Shown piece by piece: positions 49,836 to 57,824 of a DNA stretch of 64,000 bases (position 1 is the stretch's first letter; each line of letters opens with the position of its first letter). The translations under genes and the position numbers were made by a program. Origin of the DNA: Microbacterium sp. B35-30 (GTDB lineage: Bacteria > Actinomycetota > Actinomycetes > Actinomycetales > Microbacteriaceae); NCBI RefSeq assembly GCF_010634855.1, contig NZ_MWLQ01000018.1, positions 186,001-250,000 of the forward strand. Direction: 5' to 3'. The notes under the pieces are model-generated. The model saw only the letters and a list, made by a program, of their open reading frames with translations. It was not told where the DNA came from and did not search any database.

Positions 49836-52800
49836 TCACCGTAGAGCCTCGACCCGCCGGTGCGCCACCGGCGCGGCAGGACCCGCAGAGCTCAGCGGCT
49901 TCGCACGTCGCAGGGCGGCGAGGATCGGCCGGCCCACCACGATCAGGCCGACGACGGTCGTGATGGCGCGGAGGGTGTCCCAGCTGAGCGTCGACGTGAC
50001 GAGCGAGTACAGCAGGAAGCTCGAGAGGTTGACATCCAGCGGCGCGCCGCCGTCGTACGAGATGCCGGTGCCGGACCCCACGGCGAAGGGCCAGAACCAC
50101 AGGTTCATGAGCAGGCCGAAGCTGTACGACGCGATGACACCGTAGAGGCAGAGCATGGCGATCTCGGTGATGCGCGACCGAGCCCACGCGCCCGCGGGCT
50201 CCGGGCGACGCTTCAGCGGCACCTGAAGGGGGCGTGTCGATCGTCCCGGGAGCAGTCCTGCCACCGCGCCCACCCAGGCGCAGGCGAACATCTGGAACGG
50301 CGTCCACGGTCCGAATGTGCCGGTGATGAGGGTGGACAGCGCGATGGTCGCCATGCCGAGCAGCATGCCGAAGCGGGCGCCGTACGCGCGCCCGGCGAGG
50401 ATCAGCAGGATGAAGACCGCCTCGACGCCGCCGACGCCGGTGCCGGCGATGCGCACCGCGGCGCCGATCGCGGCGAGCGTGCCGAGGAGGGCGAGCATGT
50501 GCGCCGACCGCACCCTGCCGTCGAGCGTCGCGATCACGACGAGCGCGGCGAGCGGCGCCAGCGCCAAGGCCGCGATCGGCACCGCGGCGTAGGCCTGCTC
50601 GGGCACGGCCGTCGCGACGAGCGGCCAGCAGAACGCCGCGAGCGCGACGAGATTGGCGACGAGCAGGGGGAGCAGCGCACGCCGAGAGGTCCGCGGGGGC
50701 GAGAGGTGTTCGCGTCGAGCGGTGGTCGCGAGCACACCCGCCGGCCGGCCGTCGGGTGTGCGGGGTGCAGCGCTGAGGGGTGGCTCCGCCATGCCGCGGT
50801 CGGCCGACGTTCGAGGCGGCACGGAGTCCGGGCCGTGGGTCGCCGCGCCGTAGGCTGCGCGCGGCATACCGGCCGGCGCGGAGGCCGCCGGTGTGTTCAG
50901 CGCACCCGCGCGCATCAGAAGCACCCGGTCGGCGCTGCCGGCGATGTCGGGCTCATGCGAGGCCACGAGCACGGCAGTGCCCGCGTCGGCGCGGGTCACC
51001 AGCGCCGCCCACACCATCTCGCGCGCCGCAGGGTCGAGGCCCCGCGTCGGCTCGTCGACCAGCAGCACGGCGGGTGCGTCCGCGAGCTGGATGGCGATGG
51101 CGAGGCAGCGCCGCTCGCCGACGGAGAGATCACGCGGATGCCCCGCCAGCCGCGCCGCGAACTCACCGCTATCCGGGTCGAGGCCGAGAAAGCCGGCGAA
51201 CCGGGCGGCGGTGGCATGCTCGCCGGCCGGAAGGCGTCGTCTCGCCGCGCGCGCGGTTCGGCCGGCGGGGGAGCCCTCGGAGTCGGGGCCGACGCCGCGG
51301 TCGGTGCGCCGGGCACGGCGAGCCGCTCGCGTGTCGGCGCGGCGGCACTCGGCCGCGACGCTGTCGAAGACGAACAGGTCGTCGGAGGCATCCGGCACCA
51401 GCGCCACGCGCCCGGACGACGTGACCCGCATCCCGCGATCGGGCAGGGCCAGCGCCGCGAGCAGGCTCGACTTGCCCGCGCCGTTGGGTCCGACGAGCGC
51501 GACGATCTCGCCCGCACGCAGATCGAGGTCGGCCGACGACACGGCCACCGTCCCGCGGTGGCTGACCGTGATGCCGCGGGCGCTGAGCACCGGCTCTGCG
51601 GAGCGCCGGGACTGCGCCGTCGACATGGACTGCGCCGTCCACGCGGCATCTCGGGATTCGAAGGGCCGGGCGGGCGTCCGCGGCGCGAACGACGAGTCGC
51701 GAACGCCGGCGCTGCGCTCCGAACCGGAAGCATTCCGCTCCGTGAGCGTCCTCGACCTTCCGCCGGCCGCTCCCACCGTCTGCACCACACCGTCGTCGAT
51801 GCGCAGCACCGTGTCGGCGATCCCCGACAGCGTCGCCACCCGGTGCTCGGCGACGATGACGCACATGCCCGCCTCGTGCGCCAGGGCGTCGAGCAGATCC
51901 GCGATCCGCGCCCGCGCGTCGGTGTCGAGGTCGGCGAGCGGCTCGTCGACCAGCAGCAGGATCGGGTGCTCGACGATCGCGGCGGCGATCGCGACGAGTG
52001 TCGCCTCACCGGCCGACAGCCCGCGCGTGGGCCGGTCGAGGAGCCCTGTCACGCCGACTCGCGCCGCCACCTCGGCCACTCGGGCACCCACGATCACCGG
52101 CGCGACGCCGCGGAGTTCGAGCGCGAGCCCGATCTCGTCGCGCACGCGCTCGGTCGCGAACGCCTCACGCGGATGCTGCAGCACGACGCCCAGGCGCTGC
52201 GCGAGGTCGCGAGGGGGCACCCGGTCGCGCTCGTGTCCGACGACCCGCAGCGAGCCGGCGATCCGGCCGCCGTCGGTGTGGGTGTGCAGGCCCGCGATCG
52301 CGCGCAGCAGCGTGGACTTCCCCGACCCGGTCGCGCCCGACACCAGGGTCAGCGTGCCGGCATCGAGCACGAGCTCCGAGGGGAGACGGATGCCGCGGGC
52401 CATCGGCCCGATTCCGATCGCGACGTCGTGCGCCTCGACGGGTGCGAGGCAGTCGCCGTCGAGCACGCGTCCCGCGAACCCGCGCAGCTCGAGCGCCGCA
52501 GCGACGCCCCCGGCGCGCTCGAGCGTGCGCTCGAGCAGGGGGAGCAGCATCCGTGGTCCGCCGCGCTCGCCGCGCAGCCGCTGCGCGAACCGCACCGCGC
52601 GGGCGCCGTCGGCGAGGGAAGGGAGCGTCGCCCCGGCGATGGCGAGGGCGCGGGCGATGCCCCGGAGCGGACCACGGCGCGACGCCCGCGCGAACACGCG
52701 GTTGAGGTCGACGACGGCGTTCAGCGCCCCGAACGCGAGGATGCACAGGGCGATGGGGAGTGCACTGGCTGCGGCATCCGATAATCCGTCGACCGTGACC

Positions 52801-52976
52801 GGACCGAGCAGCACGACGTGCGCGAACGGCGCCGGCAGCCGCACGGCCGGCAGGTCCAGCAGGACCACGCCGTCGCCGTCGGCGCCGTGGAAGAGGACGC
52901 GGTATACGACCCGGGCCACCACGAACCCTGCGGCGAGGATCGCCGCGGCACGCAGAGGACCGGGTCGGAAGGTCAT
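49836..52976 (-). CDS. Single-polypeptide ECF-type vitamin transporter (T-A-A-S fusion)
   Basis: 1046 residues joining all parts of an energy-coupling-factor importer. Residues about 1-175: EcfT-like membrane part with the two coupling motifs (AQRLRGERGG, ALELRGFAG). About 195-405: first ATPase (Walker A GATGSGKST near 214, LSAGE near 320, LLLVDEP). About 460-690: second ATPase (GPNGAGKSS near 496, LSVGERR near 617, VLLVDEPTRGLD). About 765-1010: six-helix S component (VEAVFILLILAGRAYGARFGMLLGMATIALSTLITGTFGPWTPFQMFACAWVGAVAGLLPG). Linkers at about 400-455, 545-590 and 690-765 are low in complexity. The lipoprotein gene ends one base before its ATG. Ligand unproven; corrinoids are suggested by the DUF4430-like partner and nearby metH. 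Confidence 0.85.
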   Translation of the reverse strand: MTFRPGPLRAAAILAAGFVVARVVYRVLFHGADGDGVVLLDLPAVRLPAPFAHVVLLGPVTVDGLSDAAASALPIALCILAFGALNAVVDLNRVFARASRRGPLRGIARALAIAGATLPSLADGARAVRFAQRLRGERGGPRMLLPLLERTLERAGGVAAALELRGFAGRVLDGDCLAPVEAHDVAIGIGPMARGIRLPSELVLDAGTLTLVSGATGSGKSTLLRAIAGLHTHTDGGRIAGSLRVVGHERDRVPPRDLAQRLGVVLQHPREAFATERVRDEIGLALELRGVAPVIVGARVAEVAARVGVTGLLDRPTRGLSAGEATLVAIAAAIVEHPILLLVDEPLADLDTDARARIADLLDALAHEAGMCVIVAEHRVATLSGIADTVLRIDDGVVQTVGAAGGRSRTLTERNASGSERSAGVRDSSFAPRTPARPFESRDAAWTAQSMSTAQSRRSAEPVLSARGITVSHRGTVAVSSADLDLRAGEIVALVGPNGAGKSSLLAALALPDRGMRVTSSGRVALVPDASDDLFVFDSVAAECRRADTRAARRARRTDRGVGPDSEGSPAGRTARAARRRLPAGEHATAARFAGFLGLDPDSGEFAARLAGHPRDLSVGERRCLAIAIQLADAPAVLLVDEPTRGLDPAAREMVWAALVTRADAGTAVLVASHEPDIAGSADRVLLMRAGALNTPAASAPAGMPRAAYGAATHGPDSVPPRTSADRGMAEPPLSAAPRTPDGRPAGVLATTARREHLSPPRTSRRALLPLLVANLVALAAFCWPLVATAVPEQAYAAVPIAALALAPLAALVVIATLDGRVRSAHMLALLGTLAAIGAAVRIAGTGVGGVEAVFILLILAGRAYGARFGMLLGMATIALSTLITGTFGPWTPFQMFACAWVGAVAGLLPGRSTRPLQVPLKRRPEPAGAWARSRITEIAMLCLYGVIASYSFGLLMNLWFWPFAVGSGTGISYDGGAPLDVNLSSFLLYSLVTSTLSWDTLRAITTVVGLIVVGRPILAALRRAKPLSSAGPAAPVAHRRVEALR

Positions 52977-52977
52977 G

Positions 52978-53523
52978 TCAGGATGTCGGCGCGGCCGGCT
53001 CGCCGTTCAGCGTGTAGACCAGCGCGAGCGACTCGCCCGGCTGGAGTTCGAGGGTCAGGATGCCCTCCTGGGCGTAGTCCCACTCGCCACCCGCGGGCTT
53101 CAGCCAGAGCCCCCAGTAGGCGAAGGCGGGCGCCATCGACTCGCAGGTCTCGAAGTGCTCCGAGCCGTCTGGGGCGGGGATCGCGACGTCTTCGGCGGGC
53201 ACGCCGTTCACGCGGCACACGACCTCGTCGCCGTACTCGTCGGTGCCCTCGGTCGACACGTTCACGAGCGTGAGGGCGTCGGCGGCGGCCAGGGCCTCGT
53301 CGGTGCCGATGCACCATTCCTCGCTGTCGCCGTCTTCGAGAGCCGACGCGTCGACCGCGACGGTGATCCCCGCGTCGTCGGCGCACGCGCTGTCGAGGAT
53401 CGCGACGGTCTTCGTCTGCGTGGGCGTGGGGGTCGCGTCCGGGCTGCCGGTGCAGGCGACGAGGGCGAACAGCAGGGCAGCGGATGCCGCGGCAGCGGCG
53501 ACGGTGCGGAGAGTCGGGGTCAC
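52978..53523 (-). CDS. Secreted lipoprotein, DUF4430-like, first gene of the ECF operon
   Basis: 181 residues. Signal peptide with lipobox ending LVAC (cysteine near residue 24), a TPTPTQT linker, then two similar halves; the second half (YWGLWLKPAGGEWDYAQEGILTLELQPGESLALVY) recalls the transcobalamin C-terminal-like DUF4430 domain, a beta fold that binds cobalamin in eukaryotic carriers. Four cysteines (SACADD, EWCIG, VVCRV, FETCES) could make two disulphides. It may hand a ligand to the ECF transporter. The GTG has TACCCT 6 nt upstream. Confidence 0.7.
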   Translation of the reverse strand: MTPTLRTVAAAAASAALLFALVACTGSPDATPTPTQTKTVAILDSACADDAGITVAVDASALEDGDSEEWCIGTDEALAAADALTLVNVSTEGTDEYGDEVVCRVNGVPAEDVAIPAPDGSEHFETCESMAPAFAYWGLWLKPAGGEWDYAQEGILTLELQPGESLALVYTLNGEPAAPTS

Positions 53524-53529
53524 CGATCC

Positions 53530-53535
53530 AGGGTA
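53530..53535 (-). promoter_or_regulatory. -10 box of the lipoprotein-ECF operon
   Basis: TACCCT on the minus strand, 6 nt before the GTG. Confidence 0.5.
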
Positions 53536-53587
53536 GTTGCGGGCGGAGTCGTCCGGTTGCCCGATGACGCTCGCGGACGGGCGGCTC

Positions 53588-53593
53588 TAGGCT
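53588..53593 (+). promoter_or_regulatory. -10 box of menB
   Basis: TAGGCT, 6 nt before the GTG; it is back to back with the lipoprotein promoter 53 bp away. Confidence 0.55.
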
Positions 53594-53599
53594 GGCCGG

Positions 53600-54529
53600 G
53601 TGAGCGTTTCGGAACTGTTCGACGAGGACGAGTGGTCGCCGGCACCGGGCCAGGGCGAAAGCGACGGGCAGGCGGGCGGCTACACCGACATCACCTCCCA
53701 TGTCTCGAAGGACGGGCGCATCGCCCGCATCGCCTTCCACCGTCCCGAGGTGCGCAACGCCTTCCGCCCGCACACCGTCGACGAGCTGTACCGCGCGCTC
53801 GACATCGCGCGGCAGGACCCGCGCATCGGTGTGGTGCTGCTGACCGGCAACGGGCCGAGCGCGAAGGACGGCGGCTGGGCGTTCTGCTCGGGCGGCGACC
53901 AGCGCATCCGCGGGCGCGACGGCTACAAGTACTCCGATGACGAGGCATCCGTTCCCGCCGAGGCATCCGCTCGAGCAGGTCGCCTGCACATCCTCGAGGT
54001 CCAGCGGCTGATCCGCTTCATGCCGAAGGTCGTCATCGCGGTCATTCCGGGCTGGGCGGCGGGCGGCGGCCACTCGCTGCACGTCGTGTGCGACCTGTCG
54101 ATCGCGTCGGCCGAGCACGGCCGGTTCAAGCAGACCGACGCCGATGTCGGCTCGTTCGACGCCGGCTACGGCTCGGCGTACTTCGCGCGTCAGATCGGGC
54201 AGAAGTTCGCGCGCGAGGTGTTCTTCCTCGCCGAGGAGTACTCGGCGCAGCGCGCGTACGAGATGGGCGCCGTCAACCGCGTCGTGCCGCACGCCGAGCT
54301 CGAGCGCGAGGCTCTCGCCATGGCGCGGACCATCCTCACCAAGTCGCCGACTGCCGTCCGCATGCTGAAGTTCGCGTTCAACGCGGTCGACGACGGGATG
54401 GTCGGCCAGCAGGTGTTCGCCGGCGAGGCCACCCGCCTGGCCTACGGCACCGACGAGGCCGTCGAGGGCCGCGACGCCTTCCTCGAGAAGCGCGCCCCCG
54501 ATTGGTCGCCCTACCCCTGGCACTTCTGA
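53600..54529 (+). CDS. menB: 1,4-Dihydroxy-2-naphthoyl-CoA synthase
   Basis: 309 residues of the crotonase fold. It closes the second ring of the naphthoquinone from succinylbenzoyl-CoA. MenB marks are RPEVRNAFRPHTVDELYRAL, WAFCSGGDQRIRGRDGYKY (oxyanion loop), IPGWAAGGGHSLHVVCDLSIAS, the aspartate-bearing TDADVGSFDAGYGSAY, and the C-terminal EGRDAFLEKRAPDWSPYPW. The loop EASVPAEASARAGRL is slightly longer than usual and holds two GCATCC words. menE follows on the same strand. Confidence 0.96.
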   Translation: MSVSELFDEDEWSPAPGQGESDGQAGGYTDITSHVSKDGRIARIAFHRPEVRNAFRPHTVDELYRALDIARQDPRIGVVLLTGNGPSAKDGGWAFCSGGDQRIRGRDGYKYSDDEASVPAEASARAGRLHILEVQRLIRFMPKVVIAVIPGWAAGGGHSLHVVCDLSIASAEHGRFKQTDADVGSFDAGYGSAYFARQIGQKFAREVFFLAEEYSAQRAYEMGAVNRVVPHAELEREALAMARTILTKSPTAVRMLKFAFNAVDDGMVGQQVFAGEATRLAYGTDEAVEGRDAFLEKRAPDWSPYPWHF

Positions 54530-54541
54530 TGCTGATCGCGA

Positions 54542-54629
54542 TCTGCAGAACTCCACGCATCTCATTGCACCGCGCCCCGCTCGGCCCCACGTGGGCCCAG
54601 GCGAACCCTGATCCGTGGAGTTGTGCAGA
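54542..54629 (+). promoter_or_regulatory. Long inverted repeat between menB and menE
   Basis: TCTGCAGAACTCCACG (54542-54557) and CGTGGAGTTGTGCAGA (54614-54629) pair at 15 of 16 positions; the interior contains GGCCCCACGTGGGCCC. The right arm ends 3 nt before the menE ATG and includes its only purine-rich stretch (GTGGAG), so folding would hide the start. Confidence 0.6.
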
Positions 54630-54632
54630 CCG

Positions 54633-55787
54633 ATGAAACTCGAGCCCGTCGTCGGCGACGATCCGCGCGAGATCCTCCGAGCTCTGCGCGGGGCGCTGCA
54701 CGGCGCGGGTCCGGCGCTCAGCCTCGGGCTCGTGGAAGGACTGCCCGCCGAGGTTCGACCCGGCACTGCGGTGGTCGTGACGACCTCAGGGTCCACCGGC
54801 ATCCCGAAGAGCGTCGTGCTCAGTCGCGACGCCCTCACCGCGAGCGCACTGGCGACCGCCGACCGCATCGGCGACGGCGCGTGGCTGCTGGCCCTCCCGG
54901 CGAGCTACGTCGCGGGACTGCAGGTGCTCGTGCGCTCTCTCGTCGCCGACCGCGAGCCGGCGATCCTCGCGGGGGCGTTCACGCCGCAGGCGTTCGCGGC
55001 CGCGGCGCTGCTGATGGTGTCGACCGACCGAGGCGAGCGCGTTCCGACCTTCACGTCGCTCGTGCCGGCGCAGCTGTCCAAGCTGCTCGACGCGGCCGAG
55101 CACGACGGTGCGGTGCTCTCGGCGCTGCGGTCGTTCGAGACGATCCTCGTCGGCGGCCAGGCGCTGCCCGCAGCGACGCTCGAACGTGCCGAGATGGCGG
55201 GGGCGCGCATCGTCCGCACCTACGGCTCGACCGAGACCAGCGGCGGCTGCGTCTACGACGGCGTGCCGCTCGCGAACGTGCGGCTGCGGATCGAGCACGG
55301 CGAGGTTCAGGTGTCGGGACCCACTCTGGCTGAGGGGTACCTGGGCGACCAGGAGCGGACGGATGCCGCCTTCCTCCGCGGGCGCGACGGCACGCGGTGG
55401 TACCGCACCGGCGACGCAGGTATCTTCGACGACGGCGTCCTGCGGGTGCGGGGCCGTATCGACAACGTCATCGTGTCGGGCGGCGTCAACGTCTCGCTCG
55501 ACCGCGTCGAGCGGATCGTGCGGGGGATACCCGGACTCGACACCGCCGTCGTCGTCGGGATTCCGGACGAACGCTGGGGCGAGGCATCCGTCGTCGTCGC
55601 CTCCCGCGGCGAGGCGCTGCGCCGCAGCGAAGCCGTCCAGCTGCAGGAGGCGCGTGCCGCCGTGCAGGCCGAGATCGGCGCGCACGCGCGCCCGTCGCGG
55701 CTCGTGCTCGTCGACGAACTGGCCACGCTGCCCTCGGGCAAGCCCGACCGCGAGGCGATCCGTCGCGCCGTGATCGCCCTGCACTGA
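54633..55787 (+). CDS. menE: o-Succinylbenzoate--CoA ligase
   Basis: 384 residues, the short form common in actinobacteria (no long N-terminal part). AMP-binding loop VVVTTSGSTGIPKSVVLS, then RIVRTYGSTETSGGCVYDG, WYRTGDAGIFDDGVLRVRGRIDNVIVSGGVNVSLDRVE and the catalytic lysine near LPSGKPDREAI. It activates o-succinylbenzoate to its CoA thioester, the substrate of MenB encoded upstream. ATG at 54633 is preferred to an in-frame GTG-like start 18 bp earlier, which falls within the inverted repeat. Confidence 0.92.
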   Translation: MKLEPVVGDDPREILRALRGALHGAGPALSLGLVEGLPAEVRPGTAVVVTTSGSTGIPKSVVLSRDALTASALATADRIGDGAWLLALPASYVAGLQVLVRSLVADREPAILAGAFTPQAFAAAALLMVSTDRGERVPTFTSLVPAQLSKLLDAAEHDGAVLSALRSFETILVGGQALPAATLERAEMAGARIVRTYGSTETSGGCVYDGVPLANVRLRIEHGEVQVSGPTLAEGYLGDQERTDAAFLRGRDGTRWYRTGDAGIFDDGVLRVRGRIDNVIVSGGVNVSLDRVERIVRGIPGLDTAVVVGIPDERWGEASVVVASRGEALRRSEAVQLQEARAAVQAEIGAHARPSRLVLVDELATLPSGKPDREAIRRAVIALH

Positions 55788-55845
55788 CCGGCCGTCGCTG
55801 CGTCGGCGGCGCAGACACCGCTCCCGACCTGCCGTCATCCTCCCC

Positions 55846-56124
55846 GGTCGTCGAGCGAGCGGGGTACGAGCGAGACGAAACGCTCGCAACCCGGCGCACG
55901 CGCGAGGTTCGAGGCGTTTCGTCTCGGTCGCTGGCGCTCCCTCGCTCAACGACCGGAGCTCGAGGTCTCGGTCGCTGGCGCTGCCGCGCTCTACGACCGG
56001 AGCTCGAGGTCTCGGTCGCTGGCGCTGCCTCGCTCTACGACCGGAGCTCGAGGTCTCGGTCGCTGGCGCTGCCTCGCTCTACGACCGGAGCTCGAGGTCT
56101 CGGTCGCTGGCGCGGCGCGCTCAA
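55846..56124. repeat. Tandem 44-bp minisatellite of the GGTCGTTGAGCGAG family, cluster 2
   Basis: After a half palindrome (GGTCGTCGAGCGAGCGGGG..., 55847 on, with GGCGTTTCGTCTC at 55913-55925) come four 44-bp units starting at 55926, 55970, 56014 and 56058 (GGTCGCTGGCGCTGCCTCGC...GAGGTCTC) and a partial fifth at 56102. The array fills the gap between menE and the VOC gene; the VOC stop codon lies in the fifth copy. Confidence 0.92.
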
Positions 56125-56510
56125 TCCTCGGAGTCGGGGTACGGTCCGGTCTGCACGACGCAGAAGCGGTTCCCCTCGGTGTCTTCGAGCACGACCCAGT
56201 CGGCGTCTTCGGGGTAGCCCTCCCAGTCCACCTCGCGCGCGCCGAGCCCCAGCAATCGTTGGATCTCGGCGGCCTGATCCTCGGCGTACAGGTCCAGGTG
56301 GATGCGCGGCGGGTAGTGCTGCGGGTATCCGGTGACCGACAGCGCGAGGCTCGCACCCGGTGCGGCCCAGTGGGCCTTTCCGGGCGGGTCGAGGATGACC
56401 CAGTCGTCGCTGGGCTCGCTGCGGTTCGCATATCCGAGGGCGGCGCGCCAGAATTCTCCGGCACGGCCGATGTCTTCCACCGTCAGGACCACGGATCCGA
56501 TGCTCAACAT
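56121..56510 (-). CDS. VOC-family (glyoxalase/bleomycin-resistance-like) protein
   Basis: 129 residues with the two beta-alpha-beta-beta-beta modules of the vicinal oxygen chelate fold: IGSVVLTVEDIGRAGEFWRAALGY, then the partner half starting HLDLYAEDQAAEIQRLLGLGA and ending VLEDTEGNRFCVVQ. Resembles the glyoxalase-like domain group of actinobacteria; enzyme or resistance function unknown. The ATG at 56510 fits the family N-terminus. Its last codons and stop adjoin the minisatellite. Confidence 0.82.
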   Translation of the reverse strand: MLSIGSVVLTVEDIGRAGEFWRAALGYANRSEPSDDWVILDPPGKAHWAAPGASLALSVTGYPQHYPPRIHLDLYAEDQAAEIQRLLGLGAREVDWEGYPEDADWVVLEDTEGNRFCVVQTGPYPDSED

Positions 56511-56582
56511 GGCCCCATGATGGTGGCAGCGTCCGACATCCACAGGGGGTCGACCGAGTCACGCTGGCATGGGTGCGAGCCC

Positions 56583-56588
56583 TATGAT
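56583..56588 (+). promoter_or_regulatory. -10 box of menA
   Basis: TATGAT, 8 nt before the GTG. Confidence 0.55.
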
Positions 56589-56596
56589 GTGCATTC

Positions 56597-57580
56597 GTGG
56601 CAGCAACCTCCAGTAAGAAGCGTGGCGCCGCGGGCGCGAAGAAGCAGCAGCCGCGGGGAAACCCGCAGAAGGCGCGCGTATCGCGTGACCCCGCGCACAT
56701 CGCGAAACCCACGGTCGGCGACTGGATCGGAGCCGCGCGCCTCCGCACCCTGCCGCTGGCGGTCACGCCGATCCTCGTCGGCACCGGTGCCGCGATCCTC
56801 GTCACCGACGTCTTCCACTGGGTGATCGCGCTCTTCTGCCTCATCGTCTCGGTGTCGCTGCAGATCGGCGTCAACTACGCCAACGACTACAGCGACGGCA
56901 TCCGCGGCACCGATGACTTCCGCGTGGGGCCCGCGCGCCTCACCGCGTCGCGCAAGGTCAGGCCGCGCAGCGTGCTGCTGGTGGCGCTGGCCTTCTTCGC
57001 GATCGCGGCGGTGGCAGGCCTCGCGATCACGATCCGCACGCAGCAGTGGTGGCTGCTCGCGGTCGGCGCCGTCTGCATCATCGCCGCGTGGTTCTACACC
57101 GGCGGCAAGCGCCCGTACGGCTACTACGGCCTCGGTGAGCTCTTCGTCTTCGTCTTCTTCGGCCTCGTGGCGACGCTCGGCACCACGTGGGTGCAGGCGC
57201 TCGCGCTGCCGCAGGAGGCCTGGTTCGGCGCCGTCGGAGTCGGACTCCTCGCGTGCGCGGTGCTCCTGGCGAACAACCTCCGCGACATCGACCAGGACCG
57301 CGTCGCGGGCAAGAAGACTCTCACCGTGCTCATCGGCCGTACCGCCACACGCTGGCTGTTCACCGTGTTCGTGCTGGCGGCGTTCCTCATCGCGGCGTTC
57401 CTCGCGTTCATCGGCTACCCGATCGCCTGGCTCACGCTGCTCGCCCTGCTCGCGGGGCTCCCCGCGATCCTCATCGTGTGGACCTACCGCGATCCGCGCG
57501 AGCTCGTGGTCGCCCTCGGCCTCACCTCGCTCACGTCGGTCGCCTACGGCGCCTTCCTGATGTGGGCCTTCATCGGCTGA
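56597..57580 (+). CDS. menA: 1,4-Dihydroxy-2-naphthoate polyprenyltransferase
   Basis: 327 residues, UbiA-superfamily membrane enzyme with about nine helices. It attaches the polyprenyl chain to DHNA, giving demethylmenaquinone. The two metal-pyrophosphate motifs are NYANDYSDGIRGTDD (about 94-108) and LANNLRDIDQDRVAGKKTL (about 223-241). The first 35 residues are a basic, lysine-rich cytoplasmic tail. Confidence 0.95.
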   Translation: MAATSSKKRGAAGAKKQQPRGNPQKARVSRDPAHIAKPTVGDWIGAARLRTLPLAVTPILVGTGAAILVTDVFHWVIALFCLIVSVSLQIGVNYANDYSDGIRGTDDFRVGPARLTASRKVRPRSVLLVALAFFAIAAVAGLAITIRTQQWWLLAVGAVCIIAAWFYTGGKRPYGYYGLGELFVFVFFGLVATLGTTWVQALALPQEAWFGAVGVGLLACAVLLANNLRDIDQDRVAGKKTLTVLIGRTATRWLFTVFVLAAFLIAAFLAFIGYPIAWLTLLALLAGLPAILIVWTYRDPRELVVALGLTSLTSVAYGAFLMWAFIG

Positions 57581-57583
57581 GGC

Positions 57584-57606
57584 GGATGCCACGGCCTCCG
57601 GCATCC
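57584..57606 (+). terminator. Terminator of menA
   Basis: GGATGCC (57584-57590) and GGCATCC (57600-57606) form a 7-bp stem 3 bp after the stop, followed by CTTTC. Confidence 0.55.
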
Positions 57607-57684
57607 CTTTCGCCTCCGGCCGGGGTGTCGGGTCGAGCCACGGCTGAGGGTCCGATCAAGGCCGCGGTCGCTCCACAGGAGAAA

Positions 57685-57732
57685 CGCGCTTCAACAGGAC
57701 GTTGAACCGTTCCAACCTCCTGTGGAAGCGCG
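57685..57732. repeat. GCAGGAGAA palindromic element (copy 2) between convergent genes
   Basis: CGCGCTTCAACAGGACGTTG (57685-57704) pairs with CAACCTCCTGTGGAAGCGCG (57713-57732), 18 of 20, loop of 8 nt. CCACAGGAG at 57673 gives a further pairing partner for CTCCTGTGG. It lies between the menA and DUF4229 stops and is related to 35676-35741. Confidence 0.7.
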
Positions 57733-57824
57733 GTTGACCTGTTGAGATCGCGAGCGCGACGCATCGGGAGAGCGAAGGCGCCTGCTCACCCGGTCGACGT
57801 CGGCACCGCGGCGGGCGACCGGGG

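Noticed and set aside
49860..52784. A 974-codon open frame antisense to the ECF transporter
   Set aside because: Same artefact: composition without domains against strong motifs on the minus strand.
55926..56124. CRISPR array
   Set aside because: The units are directly adjacent 44-bp tandem copies without variable spacers, and no cas genes are near.
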